Below are positions 1 to 10,274 of a DNA stretch of 64,000 nt, in pieces (position 1 is the stretch's first letter; each line of letters starts with the position of its first letter). The translations under genes were made by a program, and so were the position numbers. Source of the stretch: Larix kaempferi (lineage: Eukaryota > Streptophyta > Pinopsida > Pinales > Pinaceae). Below the pieces are notes generated by a model, which saw only the letters and a program-made list of their open reading frames with translations, was not told the origin of the DNA and searched no databases. The stretch covers positions 10,526,001-10,590,000 of the forward strand of contig BSBM01001138.1 of NCBI GenBank assembly GCA_027924585.1. The letters are read 5' to 3'.

Positions 1-579
1 CTGATGACTATCCTTAAGAAAACTGTTGGTGACAACAAAAGATCCTGGGATAGCAAGATCAAATATGCCCTTTGGGCGGACAGAATCACAAAGAAAAACT
101 CCACTGGAAAGTCCCCCTTTGAACTTGTTTACGGCATCACAGCAACACTACCTCTTAGCATGCGGATCCCCATCTTCAGAATGCTAACTGATTATGACTC
201 TGAGAAGTTAGAGTTGGAAGATAGGGCTAACCAAATCATCGAGCTTGATGAAAACAGAAGAAATTCCTTGGACAAAATGTTGAGACAAAAAGAGAGTATG
301 AAAGCCACATTTGATAAGTCAGCCAAGCCAAGAGCCTTTCAAGAAGGGGACACTGTTCTATTATGAGACAAAAGAAGGGAGAAACCTGGGAAGCATGGGA
401 AATTCGACAGCCTTTGGAAAGGCCCATTTATTATACGCTGCACAGTTGGAGATAATTCTTTCGGCCTCAACACTATGGAAGGAGAAATACTGCCTCTTCC
501 TATAAATGGGCAACATTTGAAGCCCTTTTATCGGAACAACATACAAGATGACCAAGGGGTCATCTCAGGACTTCCCTAA
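1..579 (+). pseudogene. Ty3/gypsy integrase C-terminal fragment (element G1)
   Basis: The reading frame is open from base 1 and enters from the left, so the start is off-window. It encodes the C-terminal part of a retrotransposon integrase, the enzyme that joins element cDNA to host DNA. The segment STGKSPFELVYG is the hallmark after the DDE core in plant gypsy integrases; the basic tail ends in a GPF-type motif (WKGPF) and HLKPFY. A TGA at 364-366 interrupts the frame where related proteins carry a Trp; the same frame then continues to a TAA at 577-579. One G-to-A change explains the break. It resembles OTA (Tat/Athila/Ogre) gypsy integrases and has no chromodomain. About 290 bp after its stop a giant LTR begins, as expected for the 3' end of an element. 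Lineage within gypsy is less certain than the integrase call. Confidence 0.85.
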
Positions 580-869
580 ACTCTTATCTTTGTACTTTAT
601 GTATCATTATTTATGTATCATAGTGTAATTTTTGTACTATAGTTCATATACATGCTAAAAAAGAAAAGATTTCCATTTTTGTATTGTGAATTTGAAAAGA
701 AAAAGCAAAAAATAGTTTCATAGTTGATATTTCATTTTGGCATTATTTATCATGTACATGGGAACTAAGACACTTTTCTTTCTGTGCAGGAAATTGATAT
801 TCTGGGATTCTCGAACACCTTCTTTGACTCATAGATCAAGCAAGTGTCCGTCCCGCAGTTGGAGCCAGA
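580..869 (+). other. Untranslated interval between G1 pol and its 3' LTR
   Basis: AT-rich, no ORF. It sits where a 3' untranslated stretch and polypurine tract are expected. The bases just before the LTR (about 857-869) are only moderately purine-rich, so the PPT is weak or decayed. Confidence 0.5.
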
Positions 870-2338
870 TGTTATCAACTGATTTGTACAAATAGTTAAA
901 ACCTTATTGAGCCGCCGGTGTTGGAACACATCAGTGTTCACTTCCAGAGTATCTGGGTTTCATTGTATTTGGGTCTAGCCAGTTTTGTTTTTGAGTCAAC
1001 ATGACCATGGCCCCATGGGGGTTTGTATCAAAGTGTGCTAGTAGGGTCTGAGTGGCTCGGTTCCCCATGACTGGATTAAACAACTAAGGTATTCCAGGGA
1101 GTTTTTTCACCGTCAGATTATACTTTGCTTCAGGCGAAATATAATCTCTTGGTTTTTCTCCCGCTTCCTCCAAAGCTGGAATGCCCGATTTTGGAAATTT
1201 GGCCATGGGGGGTTATTAGGGTCCAACTATAATGAATAAACCTACTAGACACTATTAGAATAGGTTTTGGTCATGTCCTAGGTCTCTAGGACCCCCAGAA
1301 AAAAATTTCGAAAAAAAAAATTTACCGGACGCGTCGAAATTGGGGTTTTTAATTTTTAATTATTTTTTAAATTTTAATTAAATTTCTCTATAGTTTAAAT
1401 AGAGAAATTTGGGTCTGTAATTATGTCAGTCATCCGGGGTCCGAATTTGGTGTTTGATGGCTCGATTCATAAGCCAAAAATCACACATGACCCATGGAGG
1501 AGCTAAACCCAACTTTCGGATGTCAATTCAGCCTCATAATTAATATTTTCTCTGAAAAGTCATTTACAGAGAAATTATTAATTAAAATAATAAAATTGAA
1601 TATTTTGGAGATAATCCAAATCTCTCCAAAATTAATCAATTTGATTAAAATAAAAGGCTAAATGACATGGCAATGGACATTTAGGAGGATTCCAATCAAC
1701 TCCAAGCTATCCCAGTCATCCATCCAGTCACTAGAAGTTTATCCCTTCAAACAAATTCGCCCTCCTTCATAAAAAATCGATTTTATGAGGTGTCACTTGG
1801 TGTTTGAGTTGGTGGTTTTGTATTAATGATAAGGTGGGCGCCCTCATGACTCACCACACCCACCATTAATTGGCTCCCTTCATAACTCGAGTTTTACCAA
1901 CCTATGACCACGTGTTCCTACCTCAAGCAACTCGCATATCCCCTAAATCCCCACGTCAACCTCATTTAAGCTCGAGTTTAGCCTTGTTGGACATTGCTTA
2001 TTGGTTGTGATACATCCCATGCTCTTGCCATTCGAGTTACACCTACCACGTTACACTTGGCTCCTTCTACCATGCGAGTTACACCTACCATTTTACACTT
2101 GTCTCTCCATCCTCTAACTCGCACCTTCCATTACCCTCACGCCCTTCCTTGTTGTAGCTGGCCCATTCGTTGATGTTACTTCCCATGCCATCTACCAAGT
2201 AGAGTTTGCCACATGTCTTTTCCTACCAACCTCAAACTCGACTTTAGCTTGTGCCAAGCCCTCATGTGATTGAAATTCGACCTATCTCCCATTGCCAATT
2301 CGATTTAGGGTTTAGGCTTAGGTTGCTAGTGTTTTTAC

Positions 2339-2346
2339 TATAAAGA
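2339..2346 (+). promoter_or_regulatory. Probable TATA box of giant LTR (copy 1)
   Basis: TATAAAGA followed by GAGGCCCATT. The second LTR copy has TATATAAG followed by GAGAGGCCATT at the equivalent place (17364). Conserved position about 1.4-1.5 kb into the LTR suggests a U3 of that length and a very long R-U5 of more than 3 kb. Strand matches G1. Confidence 0.5.
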
Positions 2347-4194
2347 GAGGCCCATTAGGGGCTATTATCTCATGGATTTTTTGGGCAAACTTACTCTGCC
2401 AATTTGTAATTGTGATTTAGCTTCTTGCTATTGGAAATAAATTCGACTTTGGAGGTCATATTGATGTGCACATTTGGTCCATGAGAAATTGTTGATGCTT
2501 AAATGAGGTGATGTTGTTCCATTAATGCTATTTCATATATACTTGTTTGATCATTTTAGCTTAGAAGTCATTTTTATGTCCATGGAATGAATATTTGTTT
2601 TGTCAATTTATTCATTTATGCTTGGTTAATTGAGATCTAGAAGTAGCAAAAAGTAATCGGTTATACTCATGCTCTTCTTGCCCTTTTTTGACTAATCATA
2701 CTAACTTGATCAAATCAGTGTTGAAGTGGTTTAGTGTTGCAGATCTCCAAAGTACAAAGTGGGACCTTGAGCTTGGTTGCTTCTTCTTCCCCTTTGTCTT
2801 TAATTTATTAACCTTTGTGCATTTCAGGTATCTTCAAAGATCGTCTAGTGCTTCAAGAAATTTGAGCTTGAGAGGTTCCATAAAGATCCATCCACAGTCT
2901 TTCAAAAGTTAAAATTGGTTACTTGTTACCCTAGGCTCCCTCTTCAAGCCTTCTCTCTTTTTCTCCTTGAGTTTTTTCCTTTGAATTTGCTAGCCCTATC
3001 TCCTCTTTGGCCCTAGATCTATTCCTCCCACTCGTTTGCCCTTCTCCATTCGCCCTTCTCTCCTTGTGCTTTCGTTCCTCTCTCTTTTTACCTCTTCTAT
3101 CCTCTCTCTCTGCTCTCATTTTAGCCTTACCCTATCCCCATTCGTCCTACTTCATCCTAGTCTTGCCCTAGTTTCCCCTACCATTCGTTTTTGCCCTTCA
3201 AAGTCTCTTGTCCATTCCCTTCCATCTTCCTTTCTCCCTATTGTTCACTCCAAGAAAAAGTGCCCTAAAAAATCACACAAAAAGCAAAAACGAATTGAAT
3301 AAGTTAGTGTTTGTTAGAGTAGTTTATTTGATTGGATAGATCTTAAATTATTGCATCTTGTAGATCATTGGCATACATTGGAATGATTAACTGTAGGAGC
3401 ATTCTAGATCTCTTGTTTCACACTTGTATAGTTTGCACTTTTAAACTCTAGTTGCAAGTTGAAAAGATAGAATATTTTCCACAAAAATTTCTCAAAATTT
3501 TTATGATCTAGATCTCTTTCCCATTGCATTTTAGGAGTTTGTTGTTCGCTGGTACGTTTCATCATAGTTAAGTTTTTATGATAAAATTTCATGCATTCCA
3601 CATTTTAGAGTTAAAACTTTAAACCTAGACTTAACTAGTTTCAAGCTTTGGTTTTGTCTTTTGCTAACAGTTAATGGGTGCCTTGTTTAGATATTTCGGA
3701 CTTGTGTAGATCATTTGAGGAAGAGAGATACTTGATAAGGATCTTGAAGCAAAGAACCAACGCAAAATAAAGTGAAGGAGCCATGGGAATGACTAAATCT
3801 TGATATACTTATCCTTTGTAATAGCAAATTAAAATTTGTATCTTCTTCAAGAAATTTCCAAGTATTACCGTTCTCAAAAGACCTTGCAAGGTTTTAAACC
3901 CAAGGCATCTGTAACAGTTTAATAAAAAGTTTCAAGTGGAGGGGGCCTCCACTTTTGGGTCTTCTTCCCCATTTGGGGAAGAGTGTTGGGTCTTGTGGTT
4001 TGGTTTAACTTAGTTTATGTTTCCATGCTCTTAGATTAGTTTCTATTTCACTAAATCATTTGGTTATTTATCTTCCATATTCACTTACCCCCATGCTCTC
4101 CCGAGTAGGGTCTTGAACCTGAAAGAGATTCTTGGGTAGTTAGTTTTATTTCGCAATTTTATCTTGCTTCTCTTCCAAAGCCCTCAGCCGGAAG

Positions 4195-4670
4195 TTGTAT
4201 CCTTGAGATTTCGTCTCAAGGGCAGGACCACATAATTTGTGGTTACTCTTCCTTCCCCGTCGGTTTCCGTGGCAGAGCTTTCAGCTAGCTAGAAGTTCTC
4301 AAGTGCAGGCGGTTCTAGTGGTTGATCCTGTTTCGAGGATCAATCCCACCTAGTAGATTAAATTTGTGTGGTAGAACACTAAATTTATTTATCTTGCAAG
4401 CATTATTGTTAGTAGTAATTTATATCTTGTGATCAATACTATTGCTTAAAATCTGTTTCAAGTTAAGATATACTGCTACTACTTTCTTTCTACTTCATAA
4501 AATAAACCAAAGTCTCTTGAACTTGGCCGAATCCAAGTCAAGAGCACCCTCTATCGGAGGGCATTTTAGTTTCTTGCATTTCCCTGCATTAGGCATTGTT
4601 AATCTAGCAAGTCTCTTGAACTGTGGTCATAAGACCGAGTCAAGAGCGCTCTCTGTCGGAGAGTTGAACA
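4195..4670 (+). other. Conserved run of stem-loops in the transcribed part of the giant LTR
   Basis: A series of short inverted repeats in plus orientation. One hairpin has CCTTGAGA facing TCTCAAGG (about 4201-4221). Another is GTTGATCCT facing AGGATCAAT (about 4321-4345). There are then two copies of a paired module: CTCTTGA facing TCAAGAG (4514-4543 and 4613-4645), each followed at once by a small hairpin (CCCTC facing GAGGG, then CTCTC facing GAGAG). The same modules recur in the other LTR copy at about 19830-20300. If the TATA box at 2339 is used, this lies in the RNA leader. Function (packaging, translation or poly(A) control) is unknown. Confidence 0.55.
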
Positions 4671-5575
4671 AGGCTTTCTAATAATAAAATTTTCCACTCA
4701 TACACCCCCTAATTAATTTATCTTGGTTTGTCCTACACCCGTATGCTCTGCCAACTAGAAACGGTTGGGCTAGTACTCAGAAAGGTGGAAGACTTGATAA
4801 TTTACGATCGATAACTTAATTAAAATCTTTACCCAAAACCTCAACCAAGGCAAAATACTGTTCTTCCCACGAGAGGTGGCGCCGGGAATCCACTGTCAGA
4901 CTCAGGGGCGGTTCAAACATTGGACACCTATCCTTTTGAATCTGGGTGCTTCCGACAGGTCACTTAGGGTTGCCAGTATTTTTCTTGGGCAAGGTTCCAC
5001 CATCTCTTGATACCTTTGGTTTTAGCCTTAATAAACAAGACAATTAAAACTTTTAATTTACCAAGATAAGCTGCATAACGTTCTCACAAATTTTCCATTT
5101 CAAGCACTTGTGTCAAGTTTACAATCGCTTTTATTTTCTAACTCCATAAGGCACTGGTCCTTTATCTTATATTTTGTTTGCCTAAATATCAAACATTGGA
5201 GTATTTGCTTATATTTATATGAAGTGATCTGTTTATTGCCCAAGTGTATCTTTCATCTTGTATGTGCAACGTGGATTGCGTTATCTTGTCTCATATTTAA
5301 TTTTCATAATTGTCTCTCATTTAAAAACTCCTAAAAAACACCCATCCGCATCACTGCATCAAAAACACTTAAATACACAAAGAGCCTTAGTGAAACTCTC
5401 TTTTAGGGACTACCCCCCTTGGCTTCGTTAGGAGTTTGCCTAAACGGAGGAGCTGGGATTCAGGTGACAGTACCTGGCTCATTGCTTGCCCCCAAGGCCA
5501 CACCTCTCTCACTTGTAGTGAAGAGACAGCTTTCGAAAGATTTCCGCTGCTGGTGTGCATATTGGCGGACAACAG

Positions 5576-5844
5576 CCTGCAAGCTTACGCTTGCTTGGCA
5601 TTGCCATTTCATACTTGTCTTGTCTTATTGTCTTGCCATCTTTGCCATTTGTCCAATGTCCACTTTGTCATCTTCAAATGACCACAGTATGGGTCATTTG
5701 ACTCATTGGCATGCTTGCCATTCCCTCCATGTCATCATGCTTAGGCTTTCATTTGACTCATTGGCATGCTCTCCATTTCCTTCATGTCATCATGCTTAGG
5801 CTTTGTCATTAATGGTGTGTCATCAATGACAACCATATTCATCA
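5576..5844 (-). repeat. Truncated 3' LTR of C1
   Basis: Matches 11915-12173 almost base for base, starting at CTGCAAGCTTACGC and ending ATTCATCA. The missing upstream 1.6 kb lies beyond G1, off the left edge. Confidence 0.85.
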
Positions 5845-7410
5845 ATCTCCCCCTTAGTCATCGATGGCAATCAGCTAGCTTCTTCTTCTCCCCCTTTGAC
5901 ATTAATGACAAAGGTGAAAAAGAAATTGTATGTTGAGTTTTATCATTAGCCATCATCAATGTTTGTAAGTATTCTCCCTTGCTGGCTGCCATCATCATTG
6001 GATGTTGGGATAATATAACAATTTTCCTTGGAGTCTGCTACAATTTCAGATTACATATGAGTGCTCCCCCTATCAATATGACACTCAAACTGTTCTTGAC
6101 CAAAACTTATATACCTGTTGTAAAGAGATTTCTGAAATACTCATGACTTTTTCTTCATACCTAGAACTTAAAGAAACTGAGTTTGTCCAAAGATTTATAA
6201 ATGTCCCTGACAAACCTTCTAGCTTACTTCTACTAGCTTTTGATGCTCATACATGGTCTAAGTTTTTGTGTTCCAACCTACCATTGTTTTAATCAGTCCT
6301 CAAACTGCTTCAATTCTTTAACCGGATGAGCTCTCATGTCTTGGTATAGTGTCATTATTCACAAGTGCACTTCATGTCACTTTTTGTAATCGGCTTATCA
6401 ACATTTTCTCTTCACTGCAGTTATCATTAATTGTCAATCAGACTTGTCACCTTAAAGATACTTTTCATGCTTATAAGGCAATACATCCATGGAGAAATGT
6501 TCCCCAAACACAGTTCTAAACTCAATCAATATTTGGCTTCAAATGAAGCCATTAGTCTTCTCTCAATTACAATTCACTCATCTTCTTGTCTCAACAAGAC
6601 ACTGTTAATTCTGAGTCAAACTATTCAACATTCAGTCCTTTCAACAGACCTTAAATTGGTCTGCACATTGTCACAAAAATAAATTCACAGCAGCTTGTTC
6701 CACAACTTAACAGATGTAATGATGACATATCATCGTCCCTTATCAAGAATTTATTGCCAGCTGCCTCTGAGCTTCATCATAGGGTATTTAGCTCAAGTCT
6801 TCATATGATACCCAAGAGTTGTTTTTATACACTGATAAAAATCTCGATAACCAGCTCTAGATAAATCATGCAACAAGTGTTCTTGCTAACTATATTCATA
6901 GCTAGAAGAAGTCATTTGTACCTTTAGGAATGTTGTAGTCATCATATGGGTAAACAAGCATTAAGGACATCCCTTCAACCATCATTAGGTCACTTTACTT
7001 CATTTTCTTCAATTACTCCCCCTGAGCTCATACTGCTGTAACAAATTATCTCAATCAAACAAGTCTAGCATATCACTGTAGAGAGTTTCTTTTTTCATCA
7101 AACCAGTGCACGTGGGCATCATCCCAATTGACCTTTAAGTAATTTTTCATACTTCTCAAGGAGAATTTGTATCAATTTCAAACTTCATGTTTTACTGGAC
7201 CATGACTTCTTCAGTTTGAACATATCTTCAACCATGTTCTATGACTTCGGATGCCTTATGAACTCACTTCACTGGAGCTTCCTCAAGCCCGAGCTTGTCC
7301 ATTTTAAAATTGATAATTGCTCCCCCTATCAATTAGGCTAATTGAACTGCTGAGTTTTCTGTTCCATTATTTGACATCTTTTCATTTTCATAAGTATAGA
7401 TACTCCCCCT
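5845..7410 (-). promoter_or_regulatory. Polypurine tract of C1 plus five upstream repeats of the motif
   Basis: Read on the minus strand, AAGGGGGAGAT directly abuts the 3' LTR (5845-5857). The same core (plus strand CTCCCCCT) recurs at 5888, 6064, 7016, 7320 and 7403. Multiplied PPTs before the 3' LTR are a described trait of Sireviruses. The PPT primes plus-strand DNA synthesis during reverse transcription. Confidence 0.7.
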
Positions 7411-8813
7411 ATTTGGTATGCTTCATTTTCATATCTTGTCTAGTAAATTCATAAAAGGTAAGCATGCATTATCATCATGCTTCAGATCTTCAAAATTCAT
7501 GCCATGAATTCTTGTTATGCAACTTCTTCTTTAGCTGTCACTTCTGTTTGTCAACTCAAGCTGGTCATCTTTGGTCAATGAAGGTCATGGCTTTGCATCA
7601 TTGTATTTGTACACTGCATTGGTCAAAATACTGTACTATATGTAGCACCATATCAACATCATTGTTATGTGCATGCCACTGTATGTGTAACTCTATATAC
7701 TGGAACTGGTTGTATTTTCACAACGACTCAAATGTCTTCATATGTCAGCATTAATGGATCAATTGTGCAAAATTTGGATAGCTTCAGGACTGTGCACAGG
7801 TTTTGAAGATAACCTAGTTGTAAGTGCCCTGAGTTTAGACCAAAAATCAATTTTAAACACTGTCAGCCAAGGTAACCCAAGATGCATGCTCACTGTGGAT
7901 AGCCTGAACTTATGTTGGCTGCTGCTAAAATGAATTTGGTCTGCGTAGATGCTGAGAGAGAGACCCTAAAACCAAAAAGACCACAGATATGTTTGCAAAC
8001 TCAAGCTAGATATCATGCTGTTGCTATCCAAATTTCCACCAAACTCAGAATTCAAACAATGTCACTCATGCATGGACAGTCATCAAAGTTGAAACCCAAA
8101 GGAAAGATATTCGGGACTGAGTATATGCTTATTTAGGACTGTCAAAACCCTCAACACAATCAAAGTTCGGTCTGTTCAAGTGCTGGTAAGAACCCCTCAC
8201 AACATTCCCACGATGTTGCTTCTTCAAATCCTCTGCTATGTTCTTCATGGTGCACATCAAAATGATGTCTTCACTTCATTGCTAAGTGTCTCTTCTTTTT
8301 CATGGTCACTTCTTGATGTAGGATTTTGCTTCTTGTTTGTTGTGGATGTCTCTTGACTGCTCGAATTGTCTTAATCCAACCTTGGTTACTATGTCTTCCA
8401 CCAATCGCTTCATACATACACTCATATTCTTTCAATCAGTAAGCATGAAGCTACAACTCCCCTTATATTTCTTGAGTTGCATAGGGCCAAATTGTATTGC
8501 CCCACACTTTACACATTTCTTCACTGCCTGTTAGCAATCCGACCCTAGGACCTGTTTGGAGCATCCTTCACATACCTTTGAGTTCATCCTTCAAAGCACC
8601 ATGAACTCAAGGTGTGCTTAAGGTCTTCAAGAGACCTCAAGCATGGCTTGCCATATGGCAGCCATCATCTCCTTTTGTGCATTGATCCTCAACTTCATTT
8701 AAGTCTAGCAAAATGTTCTTCCTTACCCAAATCTTAGAATGTCCTTGGCTGAAGTTATTTGTCTTCTGATCTTCAATGTTGGTTTCATTCTTCTTCCAAG
8801 CTTCATTGAATCT
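7411..8813. other. C1 interior where pol would be expected; nothing recognisable
   Basis: From the 3' LTR (5845) to the gag stop (8814) I find no protease, integrase, RT or RNase H motif on either strand, only short ORFs. Either pol was deleted and replaced, or it has decayed past recognition. Confidence 0.5.
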
Positions 8814-10208
8814 TCATGTTGGTGTGTAGGGGAAGCTGCTTATTGGCTGTCTTCTTGGGCTTGCACACACTCTGGCTTTGTGACCAATACCTCCACAGGT
8901 GAAGCATTTCATGGTGTGACAATTGTTAGTAATATGTCCTCTTTGATTGCATGTCCAACACCTTGCCCTATCATGTAGACTTCCAACATTTCTACAATTC
9001 ATAGCCTTATGACCAAAGTTAGAACAAGAGAAGCAGTAACCATTAAATTTGTTTTCATACCTTGGACCTTCATTCAATCTTGGAATTGTTTTTTCTCTTG
9101 GCTTGCCTTGAGGATTGGACTTGTCTTCTTGATGCATTCTTGAGCTTTCAACTTCTTGGTTGTCATGTGCAGGTGTATGAGGAGCATCCTTGGTCATTGA
9201 TGGACCAGCTTCTGAAGTCTTGGGAGATAGTAAGTCATCTTCAGATTTCTCTTCTTCTCTCTTGTACCCAAGGCCAGTTTTGTCATGGGGGGACCTTTGG
9301 CAATTCAATAATTTATCCAACATGACTGAGCCGCTGTTGAACTTCTCATGATAGATTGTTTTTTCAATTTTCTTTTTGAGTCCAACAACTTCCATCTCAA
9401 GCTTATCATTTTTCTTCTCCTTTTCATCTAACCGATTTTTCAAGACTTCTTCAATTCTCTTGTACTCATCCAACTGAACCTTCAAGTCAAGATTAGCCCA
9501 TCTTGTCTCTTCAAGTTCTCTAGGATCCACATCAGACTTTCCTAGTTCATCCTTCAAACTTTTGACTTCAAGTTTTTTATCTTTTAACTCATTGTGCAAG
9601 TTTTTGTTCTTGACCTTCAAGCTCATGAACAGAGCTTTGGTCTCCTCTTGGTATTTTTCAAATGCTCCCATAATCTTCTTCTTGAGTCTTATGTTGGATT
9701 TGACATCCTTATCCAATAAGGTTTTTGCAAATGCCTCATTGATTTTCAATAACTCATCTTCTTTTATAAGTACAACTTCACCATTAACTTCAGAATTATT
9801 GTCAATAAGGGGATTCTTACCTTTACTGGAGCTTGAAGCATGAGCCTCCTTCTTTTCTTGTTCTTCATCTTCGAATGTCTTGGCTTCTTTGTCTTGACTT
9901 CTTCTTTGAAATTCTTCTTCTAGCTTGAGCCAAAGATCTTTGGTTGAGATGTACTCACAAACATTCAATCTTTCCTTCTCGATCTGAGATAACCCACTTA
10001 TGATCAAGCTTAGTACTTTTTCATTTGCTTCATGTAGTTTTCTACCTGCTACTTCCTTCGGTTAGTCTTTTGAAGGAGTGTAGCCATCCTTGACTGATTT
10101 CCAAATAAGAAATCCCTCTGCTTTTATATGAGTTCTCATTTTGATGTTCCAAGTATCATAATTTGAGCCATTGAATACTGGAATTCCATCTTCTAAATAA
10201 TCCTCCAT
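8814..10208 (-). pseudogene. Copia gag with coiled coil and three CCHC zinc knuckles, one internal stop
   Basis: Gag forms the particle that packages element RNA. An ATG at 10208 opens a frame with the usual N-terminal Copia gag pattern (PVFNGSNYDTWNIKMR). A TAA at 10064-10062 breaks it at codon 49, after which the same frame runs open for over 400 codons to the stop at 8814. Order: N-terminal UBN2-like region, a Lys/Glu-rich coiled coil in the middle, the motif DKTGLGY, then three knuckles of the form C-x2-C-x4-H-x4-C near the C-terminus (beginning CFSC, CWTC and CFTC). No protease follows. Repair of a single stop would restore about 465 residues, so gag decayed late compared with pol. Family call is firm; Sirevirus assignment rests on the coiled-coil gag, PPTs and LTR start together. 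Confidence 0.85.
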
Positions 10209-10259
10209 GACTTGTGTCTACTAAATTCCTTCAAGCTTGTTAGGCTTCTGTTGAAGGCC

Positions 10260-10272
10260 TGCTCTAATTCCA
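10260..10272 (-). promoter_or_regulatory. Primer binding site of C1 (iMet type)
   Basis: Minus strand reads TGGAATTAGAGCA two bases inside the 5' LTR. It differs at two positions from the common plant PBS TGGTATCAGAGC complementary to initiator tRNA-Met. Confidence 0.75.
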
Positions 10273-10274
10273 AT

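Larger units (their letters stand above)
870..5575 (+). repeat. Giant LTR (4.7 kb), 3' LTR of gypsy element G1
   Basis: Begins TGTTATCA and ends GGACAACA, giving TG...CA termini. A second copy lies at 16023-21210 and aligns over the whole length (shared starts around GTACAAATAGTT, shared ends around TTGGCGGACAACA), with two large differences: the hAT insertion in copy 2 and about 160 bp extra in copy 1 near 3985-4150. Directly upstream is a gypsy integrase tail, so this copy is read as a 3' LTR. At the right end the sequence changes abruptly into the middle of a Copia LTR (5576), which means G1 inserted into that LTR; its upstream half lies off-window. LTRs this long are known from Ogre/Tat-type elements. 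The small ORFs inside are in low-complexity pyrimidine-rich sequence and are not credible genes. Confidence 0.8.

Noticed and set aside
3036-3302. Plus-strand ORF rich in Ser and Leu
   Set aside because: Lies in a pyrimidine-rich part of the giant LTR; the second LTR copy does not keep the frame.
4877-4900. TGGCGCCGGGAATCCACTG as a primer binding site
   Set aside because: It resembles a PBS start, but it is inside the LTR in both copies (20516 reads TGGAGCCGGG), the similarity continues for 700 bases past it, and the tRNA match fails after nine bases.
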